This document shows, one piece after another, positions 7,885 through 16,291 of a stretch of 46,794 bases of DNA. The notes under the pieces were generated by a model that was not told the DNA's origin, did no database searches, and saw nothing but the letters and a program-made list of their open reading frames with translations. Source of the DNA: Verrucomicrobiia bacterium. GTDB taxonomy: Bacteria > Verrucomicrobiota > Verrucomicrobiia > Opitutales > Opitutaceae. The number at the start of each line of letters is the position of its first letter. Position 1 is the stretch's first letter. Both the position numbers and the translations under genes were made by a program. The stretch covers positions 1 to 46,794 of the forward strand of contig WYBX01000110.1 in assembly GCA_011525695.1 (NCBI GenBank), in the 5' to 3' direction.

Positions 7885-9368
7885 TGGCCCACGCGTCCGA
7901 ATCCACCGTCGGCGCGCCGGCGATCCTCCGCGAAGTTAAGCCCGCGGTGCTGCCGCGCGCCATCCTCGTCGAGCACGGCCGCAGCTTCTCCTGGATCACG
8001 GACAAGATTTCCGGGATCATCGAGGGCAAGACCCCCGGCTGGTGGTGGGTCTGCTTCATCCTGGCCTGCTTTGTCGCCTCCTTCACGGTCGGCGGCATCA
8101 CCTACCTCGTCGCCACCGGCGTCGGCGTCTGGGGTCATGCGAATCCGGTCAACTGGGCGTGGGACATCGTCAACTTCGTCTTCTGGATCGGCATCGGGCA
8201 TGCGGGCACGCTGATTTCGGCGATTCTCTGTCTCCTGCGGCAGAAGTGGCGCACGTCGATCAACCGCGCCGCGGAGGCGATGACGATTTTTGCCGTCGTC
8301 TGCGCGGCGATCTTCCCGGTCTTTCACGTCGGCCGGATCTGGTACGCCTGGTACCTGTTCCCGATTCCGAACTCGAACGTGATCTGGCAGAACTTCCGCT
8401 CGCCGCTGGAGTGGGACGTCTTCGCGGTCTCCACCTACGGCACGGTGTCGGTGCTGTTCTGGTACGTCGGGCTGATTCCGGATCTGGCGGTCCTGCGGGA
8501 TCGGTTCTATGCCGCGGGCAACAAGCTCCGGTCGTTCCTCTACGGACTGTTCGCGATGGGCTGGCGCGGTTCAAACCGGCACTGGAGCAATTACGAGATG
8601 GCGTACCTGATCCTGGCCGGCGTCTCGACGCCGCTCGTGCTCTCGGTCCATACCATCGTCTCCTTCGACTTCGCGGTCTCGCTGCTCCCCGGCTGGCACA
8701 CCACGATCTTTCCGCCGTACTTCGTGGCCGGCGCGATCTTCTCGGGCTTCGGGATGGTGCTGACGCTGATGCTGCCGCTGCGGGCGGTCTATGGTCTCCA
8801 GGATCTCATTACGCAGTATCACATCGACTGCATGTGCAAGATCACCCTGGCGACGGGCACCATCGTGGGCTACGCCTACGGGATGGAGTTCTTCATCGCG
8901 TGGTATGGCGCGAACCCCTATGAGGGCTTCGCCTTCATCAACCGCGCGTTCGGCCACTACGCCTGGGCCTACTGGATCATGATCTCGTGCAACGTGATCA
9001 CGCCGCAGTTCTTCTGGTTCCGCAAGGTGCGCGAGAACACGACGCTCGTCTGGGTGCTCTCGATCTTCGTGAACGTCGGCATGTGGTTCGAGCGGTTCGT
9101 GATCATCGTCACCTCGCTCGCCCGCGACTTCCTGCCTTCGAGCTGGGGCTATTACAGCCCCTCGATCGTCGAGATCTTCACGTTCTTCGGCACGTTCGGG
9201 GTGTTCTCCGTGCTGTTCCTGCTCTTCATCCGGTTCCTGCCGATCATGCCGATGGCCGAGCTGAAGGCGGTGACGCCGCAGGCCGACGTGCATGGCGGCC
9301 ACCACGGTGATCACAAGACCGGGCTCGGCGATCCCGCCAGTGTCGAACAGGGAGGGCCGCAGCCATGA
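7884..9368 (+). CDS. actC: Alternative complex III subunit ActC, NrfD-type membrane protein
   Basis: Protein of 494 aa; the start shares a base with the actB stop (TAATG). It is a polytopic NrfD/PsrC-family protein with about ten membrane helices, starting near GWWWVCFILACFVASF (about 53) and including the GHAGTLISAILCL and HTIVSFDFAVSLLPGWHTTIF segments conserved in ActC. ActC is the quinol-oxidising membrane subunit and a possible proton path. The C-terminal tail is His-rich (HGGHHGDHK), like the ActB tail. It contains no heme ligands of cytochrome b type, as expected for this family. Confidence 0.94.
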   Translation: MAHASESTVGAPAILREVKPAVLPRAILVEHGRSFSWITDKISGIIEGKTPGWWWVCFILACFVASFTVGGITYLVATGVGVWGHANPVNWAWDIVNFVFWIGIGHAGTLISAILCLLRQKWRTSINRAAEAMTIFAVVCAAIFPVFHVGRIWYAWYLFPIPNSNVIWQNFRSPLEWDVFAVSTYGTVSVLFWYVGLIPDLAVLRDRFYAAGNKLRSFLYGLFAMGWRGSNRHWSNYEMAYLILAGVSTPLVLSVHTIVSFDFAVSLLPGWHTTIFPPYFVAGAIFSGFGMVLTLMLPLRAVYGLQDLITQYHIDCMCKITLATGTIVGYAYGMEFFIAWYGANPYEGFAFINRAFGHYAWAYWIMISCNVITPQFFWFRKVRENTTLVWVLSIFVNVGMWFERFVIIVTSLARDFLPSSWGYYSPSIVEIFTFFGTFGVFSVLFLLFIRFLPIMPMAELKAVTPQADVHGGHHGDHKTGLGDPASVEQGGPQP

Positions 9369-9907
9369 GTGACCGCCCGGCAAAATCGTACGGCATCATT
9401 GCCACCTTCCAGACCGCCCCGCAGCTCTATCATGCCGCGGAGCAGGTCCGCGATGCGGGCTACCGGCATTGGGATTGCATCACGCCGTTCCCGGTGCACG
9501 GGCTCGATCGCGCGATGGGGCTCCGGCGTTCGATCGTCCCCCGGATCTCGCTCGCCGGCGGCATCACCGGTTTCATCACCGGCATGACCCTGATCTGGTG
9601 GACCGGCGCGTGGGATTATCCGCTCATCGTCGGCGGCAAGCCGTATTTCAGCCCGATGTTCGCGTTTCCCGTGAGCTACGAGCTCACGATCCTGTTCACG
9701 GCCTTTGCGACGATCATCGGGATGTTCGTCCTGAACGGGCTGCCGATGCATTATCACCCGGTGCTCAAGTACGAGCACATCCGCCGGGGGATGGATGACA
9801 CCTTCTTCATCGTGATCGAGGCGCGCGATCCGCGCTTCAACGCCGCCAACACCCGGGCGCTGCTGGAGAAGGCCGGCGGCACGGCCATCGCCGAACTCGA
9901 GGCCTGA
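9365..9907 (+). CDS. actD: Alternative complex III subunit ActD (DUF3341)
   Basis: Protein of 180 aa overlapping actC by ATGA. It shows the DUF3341 pattern: a cytoplasmic N-terminal segment with YGIIATF and CITPFPVHGLD, then two membrane helices (about 60-80 and 97-122) around KPYFSPMFAFPVSYELTIL. It ends with the cytoplasmic segment HPVLKYEHIRRGMDDTFFIV. ActD is a small membrane subunit that stabilises the complex; it binds no cofactor. Confidence 0.92.
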   Translation: MSDRPAKSYGIIATFQTAPQLYHAAEQVRDAGYRHWDCITPFPVHGLDRAMGLRRSIVPRISLAGGITGFITGMTLIWWTGAWDYPLIVGGKPYFSPMFAFPVSYELTILFTAFATIIGMFVLNGLPMHYHPVLKYEHIRRGMDDTFFIVIEARDPRFNAANTRALLEKAGGTAIAELEA

Positions 9908-9910
9908 GCC

Positions 9911-10549
9911 ATGCGCAACGTCTACCTGATCACCGCCTTTGTCTGCGTGGCCGTCGTGTCCCTGCTCGGACTGCGGGGCACGAGGTTCACCGCGCCGCCG
10001 CTCGACGTCTTCCCGGAATGGGCCTTCCCGAGCATGGAGTTCCAGCCCCGCCCGAAACCACAGGGAGCGAGCCGGTTTTTTGCCGACGGACAGGCGGATC
10101 GCCGGCCCGTGCAACACACCGTTGCCCGGGGGATGTTGCGCGACGACGACCATCTCTTCCTCGGCCGCGATTCCGCCGGCGAATTTGCGCGGGGCTTTCC
10201 CGCCGCCATCACCGTCGATCCGGAGTTCCTCCAGCACGGCCGCGAGCGCTATGCCATCTATTGCGCGCCCTGCCACAGCGAGGTGGGTGACGGCAACGGC
10301 ATCACCAAGCGCTACGGCATGGGCGCCACGCCCAGCTACCACGACGAGCGGCTGCGTACGATGCCGGAGGGCGAGATCTACAACACAATCACCAACGGCA
10401 AGAACACCATGATGCCCTACGCCGACAAGCTCGCCCCCGCGGAACGCTGGGCGGTGGTCGCGTACGTCCGTGCGCTCCAGCGCGCGCAGATGGGCAAACC
10501 CGCCGACGTCACCGATGCGGCCGCCCGCCAGACCCTCGGTCTCCCATGA
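9911..10549 (+). CDS. actE: Alternative complex III subunit ActE, monoheme cytochrome c
   Basis: Protein of 212 aa, 3 bp after actD. A hydrophobic N-terminus (about 5-20) acts as signal or lipid anchor; residue 12 is a cysteine (VCVAV), a possible lipoprotein site. The class I cytochrome c motif CAPCH is at 118-122 with the distal Met in NTMMPYADKL. It receives electrons from ActA and delivers them to soluble cytochrome c or an oxidase. Its stop overlaps actF as ATGA. Confidence 0.92.
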   Translation: MRNVYLITAFVCVAVVSLLGLRGTRFTAPPLDVFPEWAFPSMEFQPRPKPQGASRFFADGQADRRPVQHTVARGMLRDDDHLFLGRDSAGEFARGFPAAITVDPEFLQHGRERYAIYCAPCHSEVGDGNGITKRYGMGATPSYHDERLRTMPEGEIYNTITNGKNTMMPYADKLAPAERWAVVAYVRALQRAQMGKPADVTDAAARQTLGLP

Positions 10550-11823
10550 GTTCCCACGCAGCCACTGCCTCAGCCGCCGGCGTTCCGGCCGCGCAATCCT
10601 CCGCCTCCCTTGCGGGCAGGTCCCTCATGATCGGGCTCATCGGCCTTGGGCTGACCGGGTTGGGGATCTTCGTTTCCGGAGCCGCCAAGGTTGCGGTGTC
10701 CTATCTCGTGGGCTTCACCTTCTGGACCGCCATCGCGATTGGCATGCTCCTGATGTGCCTGATTCACCACATCTTCGATGCATCCTGGTCGGTGGTGATT
10801 CGCCGGCAGTGGGAGCATGGGCTGACTGCCTTCAAGTGGCTCGCGATCCTCTTCGTTCCCCTGGTCCTCGCCTCGCTGTTCTACCAGCGCGACCTGATCT
10901 GGCCCTGGATGAATCCCGCGCATGAGCTCCATGGCGGCCACACGGTCGGCCATGATCCGCTTTACGTGAAGAAGTCCGGTTTCCTGAACGTGCAGGCCTT
11001 CGTGATCGGATCGGCCGCGTTCTTCCTGCTGTGGATCTGGCTCTCGGCCCGGCTGCGGAAGGCCTCGTTCACCCAGGATGCCGACGGCGATCTGCGCTGG
11101 ACGTTCATGAACCGGAGAACCGCCGCCTTCGGCATTCCGATCGTCGCGCTCACGCTCACCGCCGCATCAATTTACTGGGTCAAGAGCCTCGAGTACCACT
11201 GGTTCTCGACCATGTACGGAGTCTGGTTCTTCTCGAACTGTGTCCGCGGGGCACTCTCCTGCGGCGTGCTCATCATGGTCTGGCTGCTCGGCCGCGGCGA
11301 CTACCGGGGCGTTCTCAACAACAATCACTTTCACAGCATCGGCATGCTGATGCTGGCCTTCACGGTTTTCTGGGCGTACGTGACCTTCTCCCAGTATTTC
11401 CTGATCTGGAACGCCAACGTGCCGGAGGAGACCTTCTGGTACAACCTGCGCGAGCTGAACCACGACGGCTCCACGAACCAGTGGTGGTATGTCGGGCTCG
11501 TCATCCTGTTCGGCCATTTCTTCCTGCCGTTCTTCTGGCTGCTGTCCTACCGTTACAAGGTGACCCCGCACATCATCCGGCGGATCGCGCTCTTCATCCT
11601 CGCGGTCATCCTGATTGATCTCTGCTACAACATCCTGCCGATCTTGAAGGACCCGAACGGCGACCCGCTGCCCTTCCTGTCCGTCCACCTGCTGTGGGTG
11701 CTGACCTCCTTGGCCGGAGTGGGCGGCATCTGCGTCTGGGCGTACCTGCGCAGCTTCCCGACGGCCAAACTCATTCCGATTCGCGATCCGCGGATTGGCG
11801 AAAGCCTGACCCACCATGAGTAA
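10546..11823 (+). CDS. actF: Alternative complex III subunit ActF, membrane protein
   Basis: Protein of 425 aa with about ten predicted helices, a shortened NrfD-like fold similar to ActC. Recognisable ActF segments include SYLVGFTFWTAIAIGMLL, HHIFDASWSVVIRRQWE, the loop NPAHELHGGHTVGHDPLY, and WAYVTFSQYFLIWNANVPEET. ActF pairs with ActC as the second large membrane subunit and is proposed to contribute to proton movement. It overlaps actE upstream (ATGA) and the next small gene by 8 bp, so translation is probably coupled across the module boundary. Confidence 0.93.
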   Translation: MSSHAATASAAGVPAAQSSASLAGRSLMIGLIGLGLTGLGIFVSGAAKVAVSYLVGFTFWTAIAIGMLLMCLIHHIFDASWSVVIRRQWEHGLTAFKWLAILFVPLVLASLFYQRDLIWPWMNPAHELHGGHTVGHDPLYVKKSGFLNVQAFVIGSAAFFLLWIWLSARLRKASFTQDADGDLRWTFMNRRTAAFGIPIVALTLTAASIYWVKSLEYHWFSTMYGVWFFSNCVRGALSCGVLIMVWLLGRGDYRGVLNNNHFHSIGMLMLAFTVFWAYVTFSQYFLIWNANVPEETFWYNLRELNHDGSTNQWWYVGLVILFGHFFLPFFWLLSYRYKVTPHIIRRIALFILAVILIDLCYNILPILKDPNGDPLPFLSVHLLWVLTSLAGVGGICVWAYLRSFPTAKLIPIRDPRIGESLTHHE

Positions 11824-12172
11824 CCCGCCCGATGTCACTCCCCCGGCGGTGAGCGAGCCCGCACCTCGGCCGGTTTCGTTGATCACGATCGGTTTCCTCT
11901 TCGTGCTGTTTGCGGCGTTTTCCTTCGTGGTACGCGCATTCTACGCCCCCGATGACACGCACCCCCACCGGGCCGCGGCCGAGAACCTGGGGCCCGACCT
12001 GGAGTGGCGCGCCACGCCCGCCACGCGGCGCGAGGTCCTGCAGGAGCTGCGGGCGAGCAATGCGAAACAGGCGTCCGGATACGCCTGGATCGACCAGTCG
12101 GCGGGCGTGGTGCAGCTGCCGATCGAACGCGCGATGGAACTCACCGTCCAGCAGTACGGGCCGAAGCGCTGA
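11816..12172 (+). CDS. Small single-pass membrane protein between actF and the cbb3-like module
   Basis: Protein of 118 aa that I do not recognise as a named family. It has a Pro-rich cytoplasmic start, one membrane helix (about 20-43, SLITIGFLFVLFAAFSFVV), and a periplasmic domain ending in SGYAWIDQSAGVVQLPIERAME. No heme motif or cysteine is present. It overlaps actF by 8 bp and precedes the ccoN-like gene by 23 bp, so it is well placed to be an accessory or linker subunit joining alternative complex III to the downstream module. That role is inference. Confidence 0.8.
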   Translation: MSNPPDVTPPAVSEPAPRPVSLITIGFLFVLFAAFSFVVRAFYAPDDTHPHRAAAENLGPDLEWRATPATRREVLQELRASNAKQASGYAWIDQSAGVVQLPIERAMELTVQQYGPKR

Positions 12173-12195
12173 ACCCTGGCCCAACCCCTTTCGAG

Positions 12196-13623
12196 ATGAT
12201 CAACGCTCCGACCCACGCCAGCCTGGCTGAAGTCACCGCCATCGACACCCGCGGGCGCGGACCGCTGCTGCTGCTGCTGGTTGCGGCCGTGGCCTGGCTG
12301 GTGCTCAGCGGCATCCTTGCCCTGATCGCATCCATCCAGCTCCATTCGCCGGCCTTCCTGGCGGAATATTCGTGGCTGACGCACGGCCGGACGCAGGCGC
12401 TGCGGGAGACGGCGTTCGTCTATGGCTGGGCGGCCAATGCCGGGCTTGCGATTGGGCTGTGGATCCTCGCCCGGCTGGGCGGATCCTCGCTCCGCGCGCT
12501 GAACTGGACGATCATGGGGACGCTGTTCTGGAACCTCGGCGTCGCGGCCGGGCTGGTGGGGATCGCGACCGGCGACATGACGTCGTTCGCGCTGCTGCAA
12601 CTGCCGCGGTATGTGCAGCCGCTGCTGCTGGTCGCCTACGCGGCGATCGCGATTCCCGGGGTGCTGGCCTGGTCCGGTCGGCGGATGAACCGGACGTATG
12701 CGTCGCAATGGTACATCATCGCGGCGCTGTTTCTCCTCCCCTGGCTGCTGATTGCGGTGCAAAGCATGCTGTTCTGGGCGCCGGTCCGCGGCACGCTGCA
12801 GGCGGTCGCGGCCGGCTGGTACGCGCAGGGCACGTGGACGCTGTGGCTCGCGCCGCTCGCGCTCGCGGGGGCCTATTACGTGGTGCCGAAGGTCACCGGC
12901 CGCGTCCTGCCCTCCTACGAGTTTGCGCCGCTGGCGTTCTGGACGCTGATCGTGATCGGAGCCTGGACCGGAGGACGGCACCTGATCGGCGGGCCGGTGC
13001 CGGCCTGGATCGCGACGGTGGCGGTGGTGGCATCCGTGATGGTGCTCTTCCACCATGTCGTGCTCTGGCTCAACCTTCGGGTGGTCTTCAGCGGGACGGG
13101 CAACGCGATTGTGTTCATGCGGTTTGGCTTCGTGGCCTACCTGGCCTCCGGCGTGCTGGCGGCATTCACGGCGTTTCGCGGCATTGCCGCGTTTGCCCAG
13201 TTCACGTTCATGACTCCGGCCCTGGAAATGCTCGGGCTGTACGGGGCCATCTCGATGTTTTTCTTTGGCTCGATTTACTTCATGATGCCGCGGCTGACCG
13301 GCCAGCCCTGGGCTTCCGGGGCATTGGTGGTGGGGCATCGCTGGCTGGTGATGTTGGGGATCGCAGCCGGCATCGTTGCGCTGGTTGTGGCCGGCTGGAT
13401 CCAGGGGGCGGCCCTGCTCGATCCGGATCTGGCAATCGATGCGGTCCTGGAGCGGGTTAAGCCGGCGCTGCTCGCCTCGACTGCGGCGCACTTGATCCTG
13501 CTCGGCGCCAACCTGCTTCTGTTCGTCAATGTGCTCCAGAGCGCGTGGGCGGGATGCCGGGCGAATCTCCCGGCGGGTACCCCGTTCCGCCAGCCGGCAA
13601 CCCTGGAGGCGACCGCGTCATGA
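12196..13623 (+). CDS. CcoN-like (cbb3 oxidase subunit I) protein lacking heme and copper ligands
   Basis: Protein of 475 aa with about twelve helices, aligning with CcoN through motifs such as GAYYVVPKVTGR, RHLIGGPVPAW and YFMMPRLTGQPW. The metal ligands of real CcoN are almost all gone. The low-spin heme His in RPLHTNAV is Arg70 (QALRETAF). The first CuB His of YxHN is Gln211 (YAQG), and the HH pair is Arg261-His262. The HxH heme pair is Leu343/Met345 (TPALEM). The position of the cross-linked active-site Tyr is Gly255. It therefore should bind no hemes b/b3 or CuB and cannot be an oxidase. Co-transcription with actA-F suggests a structural or supercomplex role (inference). The start follows the ATG at 12196, which avoids a long overlap with the preceding gene. 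Confidence 0.85.
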   Translation: MINAPTHASLAEVTAIDTRGRGPLLLLLVAAVAWLVLSGILALIASIQLHSPAFLAEYSWLTHGRTQALRETAFVYGWAANAGLAIGLWILARLGGSSLRALNWTIMGTLFWNLGVAAGLVGIATGDMTSFALLQLPRYVQPLLLVAYAAIAIPGVLAWSGRRMNRTYASQWYIIAALFLLPWLLIAVQSMLFWAPVRGTLQAVAAGWYAQGTWTLWLAPLALAGAYYVVPKVTGRVLPSYEFAPLAFWTLIVIGAWTGGRHLIGGPVPAWIATVAVVASVMVLFHHVVLWLNLRVVFSGTGNAIVFMRFGFVAYLASGVLAAFTAFRGIAAFAQFTFMTPALEMLGLYGAISMFFFGSIYFMMPRLTGQPWASGALVVGHRWLVMLGIAAGIVALVVAGWIQGAALLDPDLAIDAVLERVKPALLASTAAHLILLGANLLLFVNVLQSAWAGCRANLPAGTPFRQPATLEATAS

Positions 13624-14303
13624 AAAACGCCCCTCTTTTCTTCCTCGGACTGCTCGGAGCGGTGACGTTTTCCTGGGCCGGACTCGTTTTGGGTTCGCAC
13701 GCCCAGCTCGGAAAGCTCGGGCCGTACTTCGACGAGGCCGAGAGCCTGTCCTTTCCCCAGCCGGTCTCCGGACTGGCCGCCCGCGGCGAGCGCGTTTATG
13801 CGGATCTGGGCTGCGCCGCCTGCCATACGCAGCAGGTGCGGCGGCCGGGATACGGTTCCGACCAGGAGCGGGGATGGGGCGATCGCCAGAGCGTGGCGCG
13901 GGATTATATCTTTCGGGGTCGTCCGCTGCTGGGTGACGCGCGGATTGGCCCGGATCTCGCCAATCTCGCAGGTCGTAAGGCCGGCGCGCCGAAGCAGGAG
14001 GAACTCCTGAGATTTCTCTACTTGGGGAGCAAGACCCATGCGCCGTATCGATTCCTGTTCGAGAGCCGCGAGATCGTCGGCCAGCGATCCATCCACGCGC
14101 TCGAGTTCCCCGATGCAATGATGACAGCCCCGGGGCACGAGATCGTGCCGACGGAACGGGCTCGGACCCTGGCGGCATATCTGCTCAGTTTGAACCAGAG
14201 CCACGTTTATCCGGAAGCGCGACCGGTGCCGCGGGAGGAGCCTGCGACCGAAGCGGCGCCAGCGGCTGCGGAAAAGGCCGGCAAGGCGGAGGAGAAGCCA
14301 TGA
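13620..14303 (+). CDS. CcoO-like membrane-anchored monoheme cytochrome c
   Basis: Protein of 227 aa overlapping the CcoN-like gene as ATGA. One membrane anchor (about 5-25) precedes a CcoO-type domain. The heme site CAACH at 65-69 runs into HTQQVR, and the CcoO signature continues with GYGSDQERGWGDRQSVARDY and GPDLANLAGR. The C-terminus is an Ala/Glu-rich tail. In cbb3 oxidases CcoO relays electrons into the CcoN core; here the core is ligand-less, so the relay must end in a different acceptor or run between cytochromes. The candidate axial Met lies in FPDAMM (about 163-168). Confidence 0.88.
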   Translation: MKNAPLFFLGLLGAVTFSWAGLVLGSHAQLGKLGPYFDEAESLSFPQPVSGLAARGERVYADLGCAACHTQQVRRPGYGSDQERGWGDRQSVARDYIFRGRPLLGDARIGPDLANLAGRKAGAPKQEELLRFLYLGSKTHAPYRFLFESREIVGQRSIHALEFPDAMMTAPGHEIVPTERARTLAAYLLSLNQSHVYPEARPVPREEPATEAAPAAAEKAGKAEEKP

Positions 14304-14962
14304 ACAACGCTCCGGAAAACCGCGATCCCCGGATCGATCAGGCGGCCGTGACGGACGAGAGCCTGCTGCTTGCCCATGAGAAATTCCTGGGGAAGCAGCC
14401 GGACGAGAAGGCGCGCTATCGGCTGCTCCCGCTGAATCTGCTCTTTGTCTTCAGCGGACTCATTTTCTTCGGCGCCACCTATCTCGGTCGGTATTCCGGG
14501 CACTTCGATCCGAAGGTTTTTGATGAAACGGCGCCCCGCGGTGCCGCGGCTGCCGCGGCCGCGCCCGTGGATCCCGTCGCCATGGGCCGGACGGTTTACA
14601 CGACGGTTTGCGCTGCCTGCCACCAGGCGACGGGTCAGGGACTTCCGCCGGCCTTCCCGCCGCTGGCGGGGTCGGAATGGGTCAATGGATCGGAAGAGCG
14701 CGTGATTCGGATCGTGCTGCACGGGCTGAGCGGGCCGATCAAGGTTGCCGGGACCGATTATAACAGCGTCATGCCGGCCGCGGGTCCGGGGTCGGGATTC
14801 AACCTGAGCCCGGAGAAGATCGCCGCCGTCCTGACCTATGTCCGCCAGGAGTGGGGCAACAGCGCACCGCCGGTATCCGTGGAGAAAGTTCGCGAGGTCC
14901 AAGGGCAGGTCGGCAGCCGGGGACCTTGGACGGCGGCGGAGCTGGAACCGTTCGCGCAGTAA
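14300..14962 (+). CDS. Membrane-anchored monoheme cytochrome c (CcoP position)
   Basis: Protein of 220 aa overlapping the previous gene as ATGA, with a GGAG ribosome site. A cytoplasmic segment, one membrane helix (about 43-62) and an Ala-rich linker lead to a class I cytochrome c domain. The heme site is CAACH at 104-108, with ATGQGLPPAFPPLAGSEWV and a distal Met at 158 (SVMPAAG). CcoP of real cbb3 oxidases has two hemes; this protein has one, and its domain is closer to the cytochrome c fused to caa3-type CoxB. It is the last gene of the operon and a plausible exit for electrons from ActE. Confidence 0.88.
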   Translation: MNNAPENRDPRIDQAAVTDESLLLAHEKFLGKQPDEKARYRLLPLNLLFVFSGLIFFGATYLGRYSGHFDPKVFDETAPRGAAAAAAAPVDPVAMGRTVYTTVCAACHQATGQGLPPAFPPLAGSEWVNGSEERVIRIVLHGLSGPIKVAGTDYNSVMPAAGPGSGFNLSPEKIAAVLTYVRQEWGNSAPPVSVEKVREVQGQVGSRGPWTAAELEPFAQ

Positions 14963-15062
14963 CGGAAAAGTTTCGGCTGTCGGATTGAAAGCCCGTGCCG
15001 GGGCCTTACGCTTCGGGCATGGTGATCGAGTCGATTCGTGAATTCAACCGGACGAGCTCAAG

Positions 15063-15110
15063 CGGCCGCCTGCTGACCTGCCTGCGCCCCCGCGGCCGAT
15101 CCTTCCTTTT
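15063..15110 (+). terminator. Probable terminator of the act/cco-like operon
   Basis: Inverted repeat CGGCCGC (15063-15069) / GCGGCCG (15092-15098) with a 22-nt loop, followed by ATCCTTCCTTTT. The T-tract is interrupted by C, so efficiency is uncertain. It lies exactly between the last cytochrome gene and the convergent hldD stop. Confidence 0.4.
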
Positions 15111-16123
15111 CAGGAGCCGAGGCTCGCCTCGCCCAGCCGGTTTCCCGTGACGAGGTGGTTCTGCACGTAGTCCTTCACCGCCTCGGCGAGCGGGGTGATC
15201 GGACGGTGGTACCCGGTGGCCCGGAGCTTGGAGGTGTCCGCCTGCGTGAAGTACTGGTATTTGCCGCGCAGCGTCTCCGGCATGTCGATGAACTCGATCG
15301 CCGGCTCGCGGCCCAGCGCGGCAAAGATCGCGCGGGTGAGCGCCAGCCAGGTGTTGGCCTCGCCGCTGCCCACGTTGTACAACCCGCCGGCATCGGAGGC
15401 ATCCGTGGCAAAGTGGATCGTCATCTCGACCGCATCCTTCACGTAGAGAAAATCCCGCTTCTGCTCGCCGTCCCTGAAATCCGGCCGGTGGCTCCGGAAG
15501 AGCTGCACCCGGCCGGAGGCAAGGATCTGCTGGTACGCCTTGTTCACGAGCGAACGCATGTCGCCCTTGTGATCCTCGTTCGGGCCGAAGACATTGAAGT
15601 ACTTCAACCCCACGATTCGCGGAAGGATCCCGGCCCGCTGCGCATGTAGATCGAACAGATGCTTCGAGTAGCCGTACATGTTGAGCGGACGGAGCCGCCC
15701 GAGATCATCGGCCTTGTCATCCATACCCCGGGTGCCGTCGCCATACGTCGCCGCCGACGACGCATAGATGAACCGTGCATCCTGCCCCAGCGCCCAGGTG
15801 GCCAGCTCCTTCGTGTAGCCAAAATTATTGTCCGCGAGGTACGACGCATTCCGCTCCGTCGTCGCGGAGCAGGCGCCCAGGTGAAAGACCGCGGAAAATT
15901 TGCCGAAGGCGCGGGACTGCTCGTGCAGCCGCCGCCGAAACGCGTCGGCCTCGACATAGTCCGCGAACTTCAGCGGCACCAGGTTCCGCCATTTCTCGTC
16001 GGAGCCGAGAAAGTCGGTGATCACGATGTCCGTGCAGCCGCGCTGGTTCAGCGCCCAGACGAGCGCGCTGCCGATGAAGCCTGCGCCACCGGTGACCAGG
16101 ATGCGGCCGTCGAGGGAACTCAT
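15110..16123 (-). CDS. hldD: ADP-L-glycero-D-manno-heptose 6-epimerase
   Basis: Protein of 337 aa of the extended short-chain dehydrogenase superfamily. The NADP-binding motif TGGAGFIGSA is at 11-20, the HldD-typical substrate segment HLGACSATTERNASYL is near 81-96, and the catalytic YGYSK (Tyr150, Lys154) follows NM. It epimerises ADP-D-glycero- to ADP-L-glycero-D-manno-heptose, a precursor of the lipopolysaccharide inner core, so the cell has a heptose-containing outer membrane. The start is the ATG at 16123, just before the first beta strand; upstream codons encode a non-conserved extension. Confidence 0.9.
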   Translation of the reverse strand: MSSLDGRILVTGGAGFIGSALVWALNQRGCTDIVITDFLGSDEKWRNLVPLKFADYVEADAFRRRLHEQSRAFGKFSAVFHLGACSATTERNASYLADNNFGYTKELATWALGQDARFIYASSAATYGDGTRGMDDKADDLGRLRPLNMYGYSKHLFDLHAQRAGILPRIVGLKYFNVFGPNEDHKGDMRSLVNKAYQQILASGRVQLFRSHRPDFRDGEQKRDFLYVKDAVEMTIHFATDASDAGGLYNVGSGEANTWLALTRAIFAALGREPAIEFIDMPETLRGKYQYFTQADTSKLRATGYHRPITPLAEAVKDYVQNHLVTGNRLGEASLGS

Positions 16124-16193
16124 GCGGGAAGTTTTCGCCACGGAAGGATGCACGAGCATGGATATTTCACGCGCTCGGAAACAGCTGCGACCC

Positions 16194-16241
16194 GTAGCGC
16201 CAGTCTCCGACTGGCGCACACCGGTTGAAATCCAGCGCTAC
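16194..16241. repeat. REP-like double-hairpin intergenic palindrome
   Basis: Between proC and hldD. The inner perfect hairpin is GCGCCAGT (16197-16204), loop CTCCG, ACTGGCGC (16210-16217). An outer GTAGCG (16194-16199) / CGCTAC (16236-16241) pair encloses it, with the self-complementary ACCGGT at 16220-16225. The compact nested architecture looks like a mobile intergenic repeat of the REP/BIME kind. Only one copy is in this window, so repetitiveness is inferred. Confidence 0.5.
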
Positions 16242-16291
16242 CAATTCCGGAAGCCGAAGGGGTGTAGGGACGACGCATGGCGGATTCAAGG

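Noticed and set aside
12004..12195. Upstream start for the CcoN-like gene
   Set aside because: It would overlap the small membrane protein gene over most of its length and adds a non-conserved stretch.
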